A stretch of 64,000 bases of DNA, taken from GCA-2732755 sp965228265 (GTDB taxonomy: Bacteria; Planctomycetota; Phycisphaerae; Phycisphaerales; UBA1924). The notes under the pieces were generated by a model that saw nothing but the letters and a program-made list of their open reading frames with translations, ran no database searches and was not told where the DNA came from. The stretch lies in assembly GCA_965228265.1 (NCBI GenBank), contig OZ245804.1, positions 248,001-312,000 on the forward strand. Direction: 5' to 3'. Of this stretch, positions 43,814 to 51,688 are shown one piece after another. The translations under genes were made by a program, and so were the position numbers. Positions within the stretch are counted from its first letter, which is position 1; the number at the start of each line of letters is the position of its first letter.

Positions 43814-44137
43814 CTACCCCTCCCCACCCGTCACCTTCAGCCCCACAATCGCCACACCCAAGAGCACGAGAAAGAACACCCGCCAGAGTGTCACGGGTTC
43901 GTTCAGGATGAGGATGCCAAGCAGGGCCGTGCCCGCGGCTCCGATGCCGACCCAGACCGCGTAGGCCGTCCCGATCGGGAGCGTCCGGGCCGCGACCGAG
44001 AGCAGGTACATGCTCAGCACGATCGCGATGATCGTAAAGACGCTCGGCCAGAGCCTCGTGAAACCGTGTGTGTACTTGAGCCCCACCGCCCAGGCGATCT
44101 CGAGCAGACCCGCAACACCAAGAATGAACCACGCCAT
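43814..44137 (-). CDS. gdx: Small multidrug resistance family guanidinium exporter
   Basis: A 107-residue four-helix SMR protein: MAWFILGVAGLLEIAWAVGL (with Glu-13, the proton/substrate site), YLLSVAARTLPIGTAYAVWVG and GILILNEPVTLWRV. The W-x-x-G...A-Y-A-V-W-x-G pattern fits the SugE/Gdx subfamily that exports guanidinium. A guanidine-III riboswitch immediately upstream (44157-44197) makes guanidinium the most likely substrate. The SD AAGGAG is at 44145-44150. It is separated from the end of the flavoprotein gene by 90 bp. Confidence 0.9.
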   Translation of the reverse strand: MAWFILGVAGLLEIAWAVGLKYTHGFTRLWPSVFTIIAIVLSMYLLSVAARTLPIGTAYAVWVGIGAAGTALLGILILNEPVTLWRVFFLVLLGVAIVGLKVTGGEG

Positions 44138-44197
44138 GACGACACTCCTTGTGAGTGCGTCGTCTTGTCCTGACCGGGTACGGCGCGTCTCGTCCGG
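44138..44197 (-). promoter_or_regulatory. Guanidine-III (ykkC-III) riboswitch with expression platform
   Basis: On the minus strand 44197-44157 gives a 41-base core with CCGGACGAG, then GCGCCGTACCCGGTCAGGAC and AAGACGACGC. From memory of the published T. fusca guanidine-III structure, only about three positions differ. The platform follows: GACGACGCACTC (44164-44153) can pair with GAGTGTCGTC (44147-44138), which covers part of the SD AAGGAG (44150-44145). Guanidine binding needs the first segment for the pseudoknot, so it would free the SD and turn translation on. This switch is read directly from the sequence; it is not tested. Confidence 0.9.
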
Positions 44198-44227
44198 GCC
44201 ACGAATGGCAGAGGTTGTGCTGCGACT

Positions 44228-45499
44228 CTAGTCGCCCGCTGCGCGCGCAGCCGCTCCGCCCCCCACCACCCCCGTCGCCCACGCCCACTGGAAGTTGAAC
44301 CCCCCGATCCTGCCGTCGACGTCGAGGATCTCGCCCACCAGAAACAGCCCCGGGCAGACCCGGCTCTGCATCGTGCCGGGGTCTATCTCGCTCAGCGTGA
44401 CGCCCCCCGCGGTCGCCTCGGCGTGGGTGAAGCCGCGGTCACGGGCGATGTCGACCGGCATCTCGACCAGCGCGTGCGCCAGGGCACGCCTGGCGTCCTT
44501 GGTCAGCGTCGCCCCCGTCGCCTGCTCGGGCACGCCGGCCTGTGCGCACAAAGCCAGCGCCAATCGCTCGGGCAGCTTCTCCCGCACCCAGTGCACGACC
44601 CGGCGCGTGCCGAGCGACATGAGCGCCCGCTCCACCGACTCGAACGTCTCGCCCATCACCCAAGCGATCCGCAGGTGCGCACCGGCATCGGCGAACCGCG
44701 CCTCGGTCAGCCAGCGCGAGGCATCCATGACCGCCGGCCCCGAGAGCCCAAAGTGCGTCATGAGCAGATCGTTCTCGTACCGCACCAGCTTCTTCCCCGA
44801 GCCCGCCCGCACCTCGACCGCCGCCCGCGCGCTGATGCCCGAGAGCTCGGTGAGCCAGCCGCTCTCCTCCCCCACGACCATCGGCACCAGAGCCGGGAAC
44901 CGATGCCTCGTCAGCGTGTGACCAAGCCCCGTCGCCAGCGCATACCCGCCGCCATCGGACCCGGACTTGGGCAGCGCCATCCCCCCCGTCGCCAGCACCA
45001 CCCGCGCCGCCTCGATCACATCCCCCGAATCTGCGCGCGAAATGACGAACGTCTCGCCCGTCTGATCGGCACGCCTTTCGACGGCCCCCACGCGCCAGGG
45101 GTGTCGAATCTCCACCCCCACGCGCTCGATCTCGCGCAGCATCGCATCGAGCACGGTCTGTGCGCGGTCGGTCGTCGGGAAGAGCTTGCCCGTCTCCTCA
45201 CGCTTGAGCTCGACGCCGAGCTCCTTGAAGAACGCGACCGTCTCCGGCACATCGAATCGGCGAAGGACTTTCCTGATCGTGTTCCGCGACCCGCCGGCGT
45301 ACTGCTTCTCGTCGACCGCGTGGTGTGTGACATTACACCGCCCCCCGCCGGCGACGAGGATCTTCACCCCGATCGTCGATGCCCCGTCGAGCACAACCAC
45401 ACGCCTGCCCGAGCCCATCAGCCCGCGCCCCGCGTGAATGGCTGTCATCAGACCGGCAGCCCCCGCACCCACGATCGCGATATCGACCCGTTCACCCAT
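44228..45499 (-). CDS. HI0933-family (YhiN-like) FAD-dependent oxidoreductase
   Basis: A 423-residue flavoprotein: IAIVGAGAAGLMTAIHAG (FAD/NAD dinucleotide motif), LVAGGGRCNVTH (the GGGRCN block typical of YhiN), VLATGGMALPKSGSDGGGYA and near the end GEILDVDGRIGGFNFQWAWA. Known family members are FAD-binding, sometimes called BaiN-like flavoproteins; the substrate is unknown. ATG 45499 is chosen over GTG 45502. It ends 90 bp before the riboswitch-controlled exporter and is on the same strand, so the riboswitch region also serves as the intergenic region. Confidence 0.87.
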   Translation of the reverse strand: MGERVDIAIVGAGAAGLMTAIHAGRGLMGSGRRVVVLDGASTIGVKILVAGGGRCNVTHHAVDEKQYAGGSRNTIRKVLRRFDVPETVAFFKELGVELKREETGKLFPTTDRAQTVLDAMLREIERVGVEIRHPWRVGAVERRADQTGETFVISRADSGDVIEAARVVLATGGMALPKSGSDGGGYALATGLGHTLTRHRFPALVPMVVGEESGWLTELSGISARAAVEVRAGSGKKLVRYENDLLMTHFGLSGPAVMDASRWLTEARFADAGAHLRIAWVMGETFESVERALMSLGTRRVVHWVREKLPERLALALCAQAGVPEQATGATLTKDARRALAHALVEMPVDIARDRGFTHAEATAGGVTLSEIDPGTMQSRVCPGLFLVGEILDVDGRIGGFNFQWAWATGVVGGGAAARAAGD

Positions 45500-45538
45500 C
45501 ACGCATTATGACGAGCCCGGAGCGCGAGCGAGGGATGT

Positions 45539-45660
45539 CCCCTCCTTCTCCCATTTGGGGAGAAGGTGCCCGCGAAGCGGGCGGATGAGGGGCTTTGGGT
45601 TTGCAGAGAGTGTCAAATACGCCCTCACCCCGGCCCTTTCCCCCGAGGGGAGAGGGAGAC
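45539..45660. repeat. Intergenic palindromic repeat cluster
   Basis: Two inverted-repeat blocks: CCCCTC ... GAGGGG (45539-45592, with an internal CTTCTCCC/GGGGAGAAG hairpin), then a CCCTTTCCCCC/GGGGAGAGGG block (about 45634-45656). This is the style of widespread short intergenic palindromes and could act as a transcription stop for the genes on either side. No gene is present in 45500-45667. Confidence 0.6.
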
Positions 45661-45667
45661 AATGCGC

Positions 45668-46207
45668 TCACCCCTTGCGCTTGAGCACAAACGTGATCGA
45701 GTTGGCCACGTTGCCGTCGGCGTCGAAGCTGGTCCAGTCCTGGTGGATGGTGTTGTCGTTGACGAACGTCACCCGCAGGCCGCCCATGTAGTGGTCCTGG
45801 CCCTCGATGAAGTTGGAGACGCTGTCAAACTCGAAGTCGAGCGCGGGGCCTTCGTCCGTCTGTGTGATCCCGCTTGCGACCATGCGTGGCTGGTTGCCCG
45901 CGGCGCAGTAGTGCGTGCACACGACCTCCGTGCCGTCCATGTGGTAGAGATTGGTCATCTCGTGCTCGTGCCCCGGGAACATGATCTCGCGCACAGCCGA
46001 CCCGCCCGCGGTGACGTGGAACACCGAGCCCGGCCCGGTCGTGCCGTCGGCGCTGACCATCTCCCACTCGCCCTCGAGCTTGGAGAGCACATCCATCGAC
46101 TCAACCGTGACCGCGGGGTCCGTGTGCACGGGGTGCACCCCCGAAGACTGGCAGCCGGTAAGCAGCGTGAAACAGGCGAGCGAAAGCGCAAGAGTCGTGC
46201 GGGGCAT
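45668..46207 (-). CDS. Lipoprotein, DUF1579-like
   Basis: A 179-residue lipoprotein (lipobox LTGCQ, residues ~16-20). The body (VLSKLEGEWEMVSADGTTGP, GSVFHVTAGGSAVREIMFPG, YHMDGTEVVCTHYCAAGNQP) is a small beta-barrel-like domain resembling DUF1579. ATG 46207 has AGGAGATCACC upstream. Function unknown; probably a periplasmic ligand-binding or sensor protein. It lies 37 bp after the XRE-cupin gene on the same strand, so it may be read from the same promoter. Confidence 0.72.
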   Translation of the reverse strand: MPRTTLALSLACFTLLTGCQSSGVHPVHTDPAVTVESMDVLSKLEGEWEMVSADGTTGPGSVFHVTAGGSAVREIMFPGHEHEMTNLYHMDGTEVVCTHYCAAGNQPRMVASGITQTDEGPALDFEFDSVSNFIEGQDHYMGGLRVTFVNDNTIHQDWTSFDADGNVANSITFVLKRKG

Positions 46208-46244
46208 GGTGATCTCCTGTAATCGGGTGCGCGCCGAGTGTACC

Positions 46245-46835
46245 TCAGTTGGCAAGCTCTGAGAGATCCACCGGCTGGCCTCGCCTCGTCGAATCGATCA
46301 CCAGGATCATCCGCGTGACCTCGTTCTCCGAGGCGTTGGCGAACGAGTGCACCTCGTCGGATGCGTAGTTGGCGCTCTCGCCCGGCTCGAGGAGCGCCGA
46401 ATCGACCTCCTCGCCCTTGCGCTCCACACGGACACGCCCCTCCAAACAGGTGATGTGTTCGAGCACGCCCTGACCGTCCGAGCCGAAGTCGACGACCCCG
46501 CCGACGGGCATCGTGAACTCGAGCACCTGCACGCCGTGCTGGACCATGTGCGGCGCCAGCAGCCGACGCCTCACACCCGTCTCGGGGTCCAGGAGCACCT
46601 GCCCCGCGTCCTTCTCCAGCTTCGAGAACCGCACGACCGGCGGCAAGTCGAGCAGATCCGAGATCTGACAATTCAGCGCCACCGAGATGGAACAAGCGAC
46701 CTTCAGTGTCGGGTTCTTCTTGCCCGACTCGATCTCGCTGATCATGGCTTTACTGGTGCCGCTGGCAGCGGACAAATCGGACTGCGACATCCCGAGACTC
46801 TCGCGTCTGAGCTTCACAGCCTCACCGAATTCCAT
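46245..46835 (-). CDS. XRE-family transcriptional regulator with C-terminal cupin
   Basis: A 196-residue regulator. Residues ~6-62 form an HTH_3/XRE domain (VKLRRESLGMSQSDLSAASG, TSKAMISEIESGKKNPTLKV); residues ~85-190 form a cupin (VLEFTMPVGGVVDFGS, HITCLEGRVRVERKGEE, ESANYASDEVHSFANAS), a ligand-sensing barrel with His/Glu that could bind a metal. Known members control small-molecule catabolism or stress genes; the ligand here is unknown. It faces away from the 36-residue peptide gene, with paired operators between them (46858-46912), so it probably represses itself and that gene. Confidence 0.87.
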   Translation of the reverse strand: MEFGEAVKLRRESLGMSQSDLSAASGTSKAMISEIESGKKNPTLKVACSISVALNCQISDLLDLPPVVRFSKLEKDAGQVLLDPETGVRRRLLAPHMVQHGVQVLEFTMPVGGVVDFGSDGQGVLEHITCLEGRVRVERKGEEVDSALLEPGESANYASDEVHSFANASENEVTRMILVIDSTRRGQPVDLSELAN

Positions 46836-46857
46836 GGGAAACCCCTAATTAGCAAAC

Positions 46858-46912
46858 ATGTTCGCTATAGCGATTGACATCTTCTGCCGATACCGTACAC
46901 TATAGCGAACAT
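46858..46912 (+). promoter_or_regulatory. Divergent promoter with paired XRE operators
   Basis: A perfect 13-bp inverted repeat ATGTTCGCTATAG (46858-46870) and CTATAGCGAACAT (46900-46912), 29 bp apart. The left site extends into a 12-bp palindrome TCGCTATAGCGA (46862-46873). Between them is a sigma-70-like promoter for the small gene to the right: TTGACA (46874-46879), 16 bp, TACACT (46896-46901). The left operator touches the -35 and the right covers the -10, the layout of direct repression. The regulator likely to bind is the adjacent XRE-cupin protein; that is inferred. Confidence 0.75.
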
Positions 46913-46941
46913 CATCGCTCATTTCTTGAAGGGAGGCGACC

Positions 46942-47052
46942 ATGAAAGCGAATCTGTGTGAGGCATGGGGAAGCAGGGCTTCGTGGAACGTTGCCCGCGG
47001 TTGGATGGAGGTGGGCTTCCTGCTCACGTTCGTGCTGATCGCACTGATCTGA
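46942..47052 (+). CDS. 36-residue membrane peptide under XRE-cupin control
   Basis: A very small gene: ATG 46942 has a strong GAAGGGAGG site 6-8 bp upstream, the reading frame has 36 codons and a TGA at 47050-47052, and a strong terminator follows. The N-terminal half is polar with five Trp/Arg residues (MKANLCEAWGSRASWNVARG), and the C-terminal 16 residues are hydrophobic (WMEVGFLLTFVLIALI), a single membrane helix. Promoter, operators, ribosome site and terminator all fit a real gene, although 36 residues is below most gene-finder limits. I know no matching family. Possible roles: toxin-like peptide, regulator of a membrane protein, or sensor partner; none is proven. Confidence 0.7.
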   Translation: MKANLCEAWGSRASWNVARGWMEVGFLLTFVLIALI

Positions 47053-47062
47053 CCCAAACGAC

Positions 47063-47113
47063 AGGCGCCGCCGACCCCGGACATTGACTCGGGACTGGCG
47101 GCGCCTTCTTTTT
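47063..47113 (+). terminator. Terminator of the small peptide gene
   Basis: Ten-pair stem AGGCGCCGCC/GGCGGCGCCT (47063-47072 with 47097-47106) with extra pairing in the 24-base loop, followed by TTCTTTTTG. The rest of 47114-47248 holds no gene; it is the upstream region of the methyltransferase gene. Confidence 0.9.
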
Positions 47114-47248
47114 GCGCCCACTGAGAAGCCTATTTCCGCGATTCCGGGGTCCGATTTGATGCCCGGTCTCCTCGCGCTAGGGTGAATGGATCCGGTGGCA
47201 CACTGCTGTCGCGTCTCTCACGCTGGACACGAGCCCGAGGAGAAAATC

Positions 47249-48052
47249 ATGTCGTCGACCCGCCCCGCGAGCGAAGCCGCTCCCTCTGTAGCCGCGCTCG
47301 CCGAGAAGGCCCCGCCCATCGCCCTGCCCGCCGGCACGGGCACACTCGCCCAGGACAGCGAGTGGTTCCTCGTCAAGCACGAGAACCGCTGGCACGAGCT
47401 CCGGCTCCACGACTACCCGGACATCTATTCCATCACCGGGCTCTACGAAAAGATTGTCTACGACGTGCTGAAGTGTCATTCGCCCGAGGTGGTCCGCGAC
47501 GAACTCATCGCCGCGATCAAGCAGGCCGGTCAGGACCCCGCCACGCTCACGGTGCTGGATCTCGGCGCGGGCAACGGCATCGTGTCGGAAGAGCTCAGCC
47601 GGGCGGGGATCGGCGCTTCGGAGGAGGGCGGGTTTATCGGTGCGGACCTGCTGCCCGAGGCCGCCGAAGCCGCTGAACGCGATCGACCCGGGCTGTACGA
47701 CGAGTACGTCGTGGGCGACATCACCGACCTGCCCCCGGCGCAGGAAACCAAGCTCGAAACGACCAAGCCCGATGTGCTCATCTGCGTCGCGGCTCTGGGG
47801 TTCGGGGACATCCCGCCCGAGGCGTTCATGGCAGCCTTCGAGCAGGTCACCGAGGGCGGCTGGGTCGCCTTCTGCATCAAGGACGAGTTCATCAGCGAAG
47901 AGGACCGCTCGGGGTTCTCGAAACTGATCGACGAGCTGATCGACGCGGGCACGCTCAAGATCGTCCGCGAGAAGAAGTACATCCACCGGATCGCCATGTC
48001 GGGCAAGCCGCTGGAATACATCGCGTACATCGCCCGTAAAGCGGGAAACTGA
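47249..48052 (+). CDS. SAM-dependent methyltransferase domain protein
   Basis: A 267-residue protein. LTVLDLGAGNGIVSEELSRA (motif I for S-adenosylmethionine) is at about residues 112-131, with a conserved acidic step (YVVGDITDLPP) and post-motif strand VLICVAALGFGDIPPEAF; the fold is class I Rossmann. The substrate is unknown. ATG 47249 has CGAGGAGAAAATC upstream. An upstream in-frame ATG at 47186 adds 21 residues that do not look like part of the domain. Confidence 0.8.
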   Translation: MSSTRPASEAAPSVAALAEKAPPIALPAGTGTLAQDSEWFLVKHENRWHELRLHDYPDIYSITGLYEKIVYDVLKCHSPEVVRDELIAAIKQAGQDPATLTVLDLGAGNGIVSEELSRAGIGASEEGGFIGADLLPEAAEAAERDRPGLYDEYVVGDITDLPPAQETKLETTKPDVLICVAALGFGDIPPEAFMAAFEQVTEGGWVAFCIKDEFISEEDRSGFSKLIDELIDAGTLKIVREKKYIHRIAMSGKPLEYIAYIARKAGN

Positions 48053-48162
48053 CACAATTTGCGACTTCTTTCGACTCGCCGGGAGCCAATGCGCGGGCGG
48101 TGACTCTCTATCTACAGGTTGGTAGATGAATAGGCCGCCACGCGCGCGGCCGGGAGGACCGC

Positions 48163-48816
48163 ATGAAAGCGATCGCTGCGATGGGTGTGGGGCTGATGCT
48201 CCTGATCGGGTGTCAGAGCACCAACACGGAGTGCTGCACAATCGCGCCCGAGGACCCGGCCCCGGTCTCGATGGGGCTGCCCGAAATGGAATCCACGCTG
48301 GACGCCCTCGCCAAAGCGCTCGAAGACGAGCGCAAATCCGAGGCGATGTACATGGCTGTGATGAAGGTCCACGGCGAGCGCCGGCCCTTCTCGATGATCG
48401 TCAACGCCGAGCGCAACCACCAGCGGGCACTCATCACGCAGTTTGAGCGCCTCGGGGTGGAGGTGCCCCAGTCGCCCACGTTTGAATTCGAGGTGCCAGA
48501 GACCTTCGAGGGCGCGTGCGAGATGGCGGCTCAGTCCGAGATCGACAACGCCAGCCTGTACGACGAGATCGAAGCGGCCGTGAGCGATCCGCAGATCCTT
48601 CGGGTCTTCTCGAGGCTGCGCAGCGCGAGCGAGAACTGCCACCTGCCCGCGTTCCAGCGAGCTGCCGGGGGCGACGCCACCGGAGGATGCGCCGGCGATT
48701 GCGGCCAGGTCAAAGGAAAAGGCCAGGGCAAGGGTCAGGGGCAGGGCCAGGGCAAGGGCGGCGGTTGCGGCGAAGGCGGTGGGGGTTGCGGCGGCGGCGG
48801 CTGCGGCGAGGAATGA
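48163..48816 (+). CDS. Ferritin-like DUF2202-type lipoprotein with Gly/Cys-rich tail
   Basis: A 217-residue protein with lipobox IGC (residues ~15-17). Residues ~40-165 look like a four-helix ferritin-like bundle: LAKALEDERKSEAMYMAVMK (ExxE-type helix), ERNHQRALITQFER (ExxH), and a later acidic helix, in the DUF2202 style, so a di-metal site is possible. The tail is a GKGQ repeat run (KGKGQGKGQGQGQGKGGG) and then GGC-rich repeats with six Cys (GCGEGGGGCGGGGCGEE). This tail may bind metal. No partner is identified. Confidence 0.75.
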   Translation: MKAIAAMGVGLMLLIGCQSTNTECCTIAPEDPAPVSMGLPEMESTLDALAKALEDERKSEAMYMAVMKVHGERRPFSMIVNAERNHQRALITQFERLGVEVPQSPTFEFEVPETFEGACEMAAQSEIDNASLYDEIEAAVSDPQILRVFSRLRSASENCHLPAFQRAAGGDATGGCAGDCGQVKGKGQGKGQGQGQGKGGGCGEGGGGCGGGGCGEE

Positions 48817-48867
48817 ACAATTCCGCGGACGCCCTGCACGGCACTCGCATCTGGGCAACACTAGTGC

Positions 48868-50343
48868 ATGCCCGATGAGCCGCGAGCACGAACACACGCC
48901 GGCGACGCACGCGTTGCCCTGACACTTCTGGCGATCGTGGTGGTGTTTGTCACGCTCTATCCGTTCGGGTTTGTGCGCACAAGCGAGGTCTACTTCCGCG
49001 ACCTGAAGCAATCGCTGCGCGACCCGTTCGATGTGTACCTGCCTGTGCACGCCCTGCCGGCGATGCTCGGCGTCTGGCTCATGCTCGCAAGCCGGGCATG
49101 GCGGAGACGATGGCTGCCCGCGGTGATCGTGTGCCTGGCACTGCTGGCGCTCGAGGGTGTGCAGACTGGGGTTTCGCGCAGGCATGCGCGTGTGGGTGAT
49201 CTCGGGGTGCAGTGGATCGGCGCAGCCCTAGGCGTCTGGCTCTGGCCCTTGGCGCTCAGAGCCGGGGCGGTCTTCGTCCGTTTCCGGCGCACGGCCTGGG
49301 CGCTCGTGCTCGTCATGTGGACCGCGCTGGCGTGCACCGTTGTTGTGCGCGGGCAGATGGGACACCGCATCGAGAACTGGGAACCCTTCCCGTTCATGCT
49401 CGGCAACGAGTACGAGGGGCAGCGCCCCTGGTCGGGGGTCATTCACACGGCTGGCATCTACGCGGGCGCGATCGACCAGGCGCGGGCAGCTGTCATGACC
49501 GGAGCGCCCATCGCGTCTGAAGAAGGACTCGCGGCTCGCGAGGTGTTCGCGCCCTCGATGATCTATGACCTGGCGCAGGGGCCGGGCGATCTGGGCACGG
49601 TCGGGTTCGATCTGCGGACGAAGGGCATCGTGTACTCCGAGCGGGGTCTGGAGCTCGACGAGGGGCGCTACGCGCAGGGCCAGCGCCCGGCGAGCGAGAT
49701 CACCGAAGCCGTCGCCGATACCGGCGGCGTGACGATCGAGGTCGAGTGCACACCGACCACGACCGAGCAGTTCGGGCCGGCGAGGCTTGTGTCGCTCAGC
49801 AAGGGGCTGGATTTCCGCAACATCACGCTGGCGCAGGAAGGGGACTCGGCCGTGCTGCGTGTACGCACAAGGCGGGCGGGTCGGAACGGCGCGGATATCG
49901 CCATCGAGTGGCCGGGCGTCTTTCGAGCGGGCCAGCGGGTGCACCTGATCGTCACCACGACCGGCGGACGCTCGCGGCTGTGGGTTAGCGGCCAGGACAT
50001 GGGCGAGCGCGAGTCGATCAGCAGTCTCGGGGACTGGCTCAAGATCCGCGCGGCAAGGGGCAAGGGCTGGATCGCGGGGGCGGTGCTCTATCTCCCGATC
50101 GGGCTGATCGCGACGGCTCTTGTGCGCGGCCCGATGGGGCGGGGCGTGCTGGCGGGGGTCTTTGGGGGCTTGGCGATCGCGTCGGCTCTCGGATATGCCC
50201 AAACCGCGGGGCGGACCTTGCCGATGAACGCTGCGGCGATCGGCGGCGTGTGCGTCGCCATCGGGCTTGTCCTCGGCTGGTGGATGACAGGCCGGGCGAG
50301 CCGAACGATCACCGCGGGTGTGCGCCCCGAAACGGAGTCCTGA
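48868..50343 (+). CDS. VanZ-like membrane protein with beta-sandwich middle domain
   Basis: A 491-residue protein. The N-terminal ~140 residues carry VanZ-type helices (LTLLAIVVVFVTLYPFGFVR, LEGVQTGVSRRHARVGDLGV), then TM helices near residues 145-155; residues ~190-400 are a beta-rich lectin/glucanase-like module (GVTIEVECTPTTTEQFGPAR, VHLIVTTTGGRSRLWVSGQD); the last ~90 residues are four more helices. This fusion is unusual; the beta module is probably outside the membrane. Its neighbours are a hydrolase-like membrane gene and glycosyltransferase genes, suggesting a role in the envelope. Confidence 0.75.
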   Translation: MPDEPRARTHAGDARVALTLLAIVVVFVTLYPFGFVRTSEVYFRDLKQSLRDPFDVYLPVHALPAMLGVWLMLASRAWRRRWLPAVIVCLALLALEGVQTGVSRRHARVGDLGVQWIGAALGVWLWPLALRAGAVFVRFRRTAWALVLVMWTALACTVVVRGQMGHRIENWEPFPFMLGNEYEGQRPWSGVIHTAGIYAGAIDQARAAVMTGAPIASEEGLAAREVFAPSMIYDLAQGPGDLGTVGFDLRTKGIVYSERGLELDEGRYAQGQRPASEITEAVADTGGVTIEVECTPTTTEQFGPARLVSLSKGLDFRNITLAQEGDSAVLRVRTRRAGRNGADIAIEWPGVFRAGQRVHLIVTTTGGRSRLWVSGQDMGERESISSLGDWLKIRAARGKGWIAGAVLYLPIGLIATALVRGPMGRGVLAGVFGGLAIASALGYAQTAGRTLPMNAAAIGGVCVAIGLVLGWWMTGRASRTITAGVRPETES

Positions 50344-50345
50344 AC

Positions 50346-50882
50346 GTGCCCTCACCGATCGCCCACGGCTCGCTTGTCGTCCCCGCCTGCGCGGCTCTGG
50401 GCGCAGAGACCAGGGGCCTGCGCGGGCTGATGGCCTTCGGGCTGGTGCTCTTTGCGACCGTGGCGCCCGACATGGACATCCCCATCAGCTGGGCCCGCAC
50501 GGGCAAGCCCTTCCTGGAGCACGGGTCGTATTCGCACTCGCTGCTGCTGGCGCCGATCTTCGGTGTGCTCTTCGCGTGCGCGATGAAGCTGATCTCCCCG
50601 AATGTGCGCCCCGGCCGCGCGTTTGCGGTCGGCGCGTTGCTGTACGCTCTGCACGTGGTGATGGATCTCCTGGTGATCGATTCGAGAGGCGTGTCGATGT
50701 TCTGGCCGATCGTGCCGGGACGCATCGCGTCGCCCTACGGGATCTTCGCGGGCGTGGAGTACAGCGAGTGGAGACGCTGGGATCTGCATCTCTTGATGCT
50801 CGCCAACGAGGTGCTCTTCGGGCTTGTGGTGTGGGGCGTGACGGCAATCGCGATCCGCAGACGGAGGCGCGCCGATGCCTGA
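50346..50882 (+). CDS. DUF457/YdjM-like membrane metal-dependent hydrolase
   Basis: A 178-residue membrane protein. The family marks are an N-terminal MPSPIAHGSLVVPA with metal His, ATVAPDMDIPI with two Asp, and LEHGSYSHSLLLAPIFGVLF with HGSYSHS, all typical of the LexA-binding/YdjM DUF457 group. Start is GTG 50346, two bp after the VanZ gene stop; the adjacent PHP-like gene starts 8 bp before its stop. So these three are translationally linked. The substrate is not known. Confidence 0.8.
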   Translation: MPSPIAHGSLVVPACAALGAETRGLRGLMAFGLVLFATVAPDMDIPISWARTGKPFLEHGSYSHSLLLAPIFGVLFACAMKLISPNVRPGRAFAVGALLYALHVVMDLLVIDSRGVSMFWPIVPGRIASPYGIFAGVEYSEWRRWDLHLLMLANEVLFGLVVWGVTAIAIRRRRRADA

Positions 50883-51666
50883 AGTCGTGACACTCATCGA
50901 TGCGCACGTGCACCTTCGGCCGAGCCATGACCCGGCGCGTGTGCTGGACGGGGCGGTGGCGCACTTTGAGCGCGCCAGCACGCGCCTCGGAGCGGCTACG
51001 TGCGAGGGTGTGCTGATGCTGACAGAAGCGCAGGGCGAGCACGGGTTTGATCGCCTGGCCTCGGCTGACGCCCCGGTTGGTCGGTGGAGGGTCGAGCCGA
51101 CGGGTGATCCGCTGACGATCCGGTGCGTGCGTGAGGACCAGAGCGAGATCATGGTTGTGAACGGGCGTCAGGTCGCCACGCGCGACGGGCTCGAGGTGCT
51201 GACGCTGGCGTCCGGCGTGGAGATCGACGACGGGCTCGGGATCGAGGAGACGATCGAGCGCGGGCTCGGGGCTGGGGCGCTGGTGACGCTGCCCTGGGGC
51301 TTTGGGAAGTGGACGGGCCAGCGGAAGGGTCGGATGCTGGAAATCGTGCGCCGGTTCGGGCCGAGGGGCGTGGTGCTCGGGGATTCGGCAGGTCGGCCCG
51401 CCGGTCTCGGGGAAGGGGCGATCTTCAAGCTGGCGCGAGAGATGGGCGTGCCGATCCTGCCGGGCACGGACCCGCTGCCGATCCCGGGTCACGCCGAGCG
51501 GGCTGGCCGATACGGGTTGTGGCTTGAGGGAAAGCTGGATCAACGATCGATTTCTGCCGATCTGAGGGAGAGGCTCGCGGTCCCGCGCGGGCACGACGCG
51601 GCCATCGGCCGGCGCGACGGGCTCGTCGCTTCGATACTCACGCAGCTCCGGCTCAGGCTCGGCTAA
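50875..51666 (+). CDS. Amidohydrolase/PHP-like protein
   Basis: A 263-residue soluble protein. The start VVTLIDAHVHLRPSHDP has the HxH metal motif of amidohydrolase/PHP barrels, and PILPGTDPLPIPGHAERAGR looks like a distal barrel loop with Asp and His. Other barrel motifs are weak, so the exact family is not certain. Function unknown. It overlaps the preceding membrane gene by 8 bp and is followed 22 bp later by a glycosyltransferase gene, so one operon runs from the VanZ gene to the epimerase genes. Confidence 0.6.
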   Translation: MPEVVTLIDAHVHLRPSHDPARVLDGAVAHFERASTRLGAATCEGVLMLTEAQGEHGFDRLASADAPVGRWRVEPTGDPLTIRCVREDQSEIMVVNGRQVATRDGLEVLTLASGVEIDDGLGIEETIERGLGAGALVTLPWGFGKWTGQRKGRMLEIVRRFGPRGVVLGDSAGRPAGLGEGAIFKLAREMGVPILPGTDPLPIPGHAERAGRYGLWLEGKLDQRSISADLRERLAVPRGHDAAIGRRDGLVASILTQLRLRLG

Positions 51667-51688
51667 ACCTTCAAGGACACACTCCACG

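Noticed and set aside
44157..44197. Guanidine-I or guanidine-II riboswitch
   Set aside because: No ACGR-loop hairpin pair (class II) nor the class I consensus is present; the class III core fits nearly base by base.
48681..48816. GC-rich repeat stretch as a mobile or regulatory repeat
   Set aside because: It codes in frame for the GKGQ and GGC tail of the ferritin-like lipoprotein.
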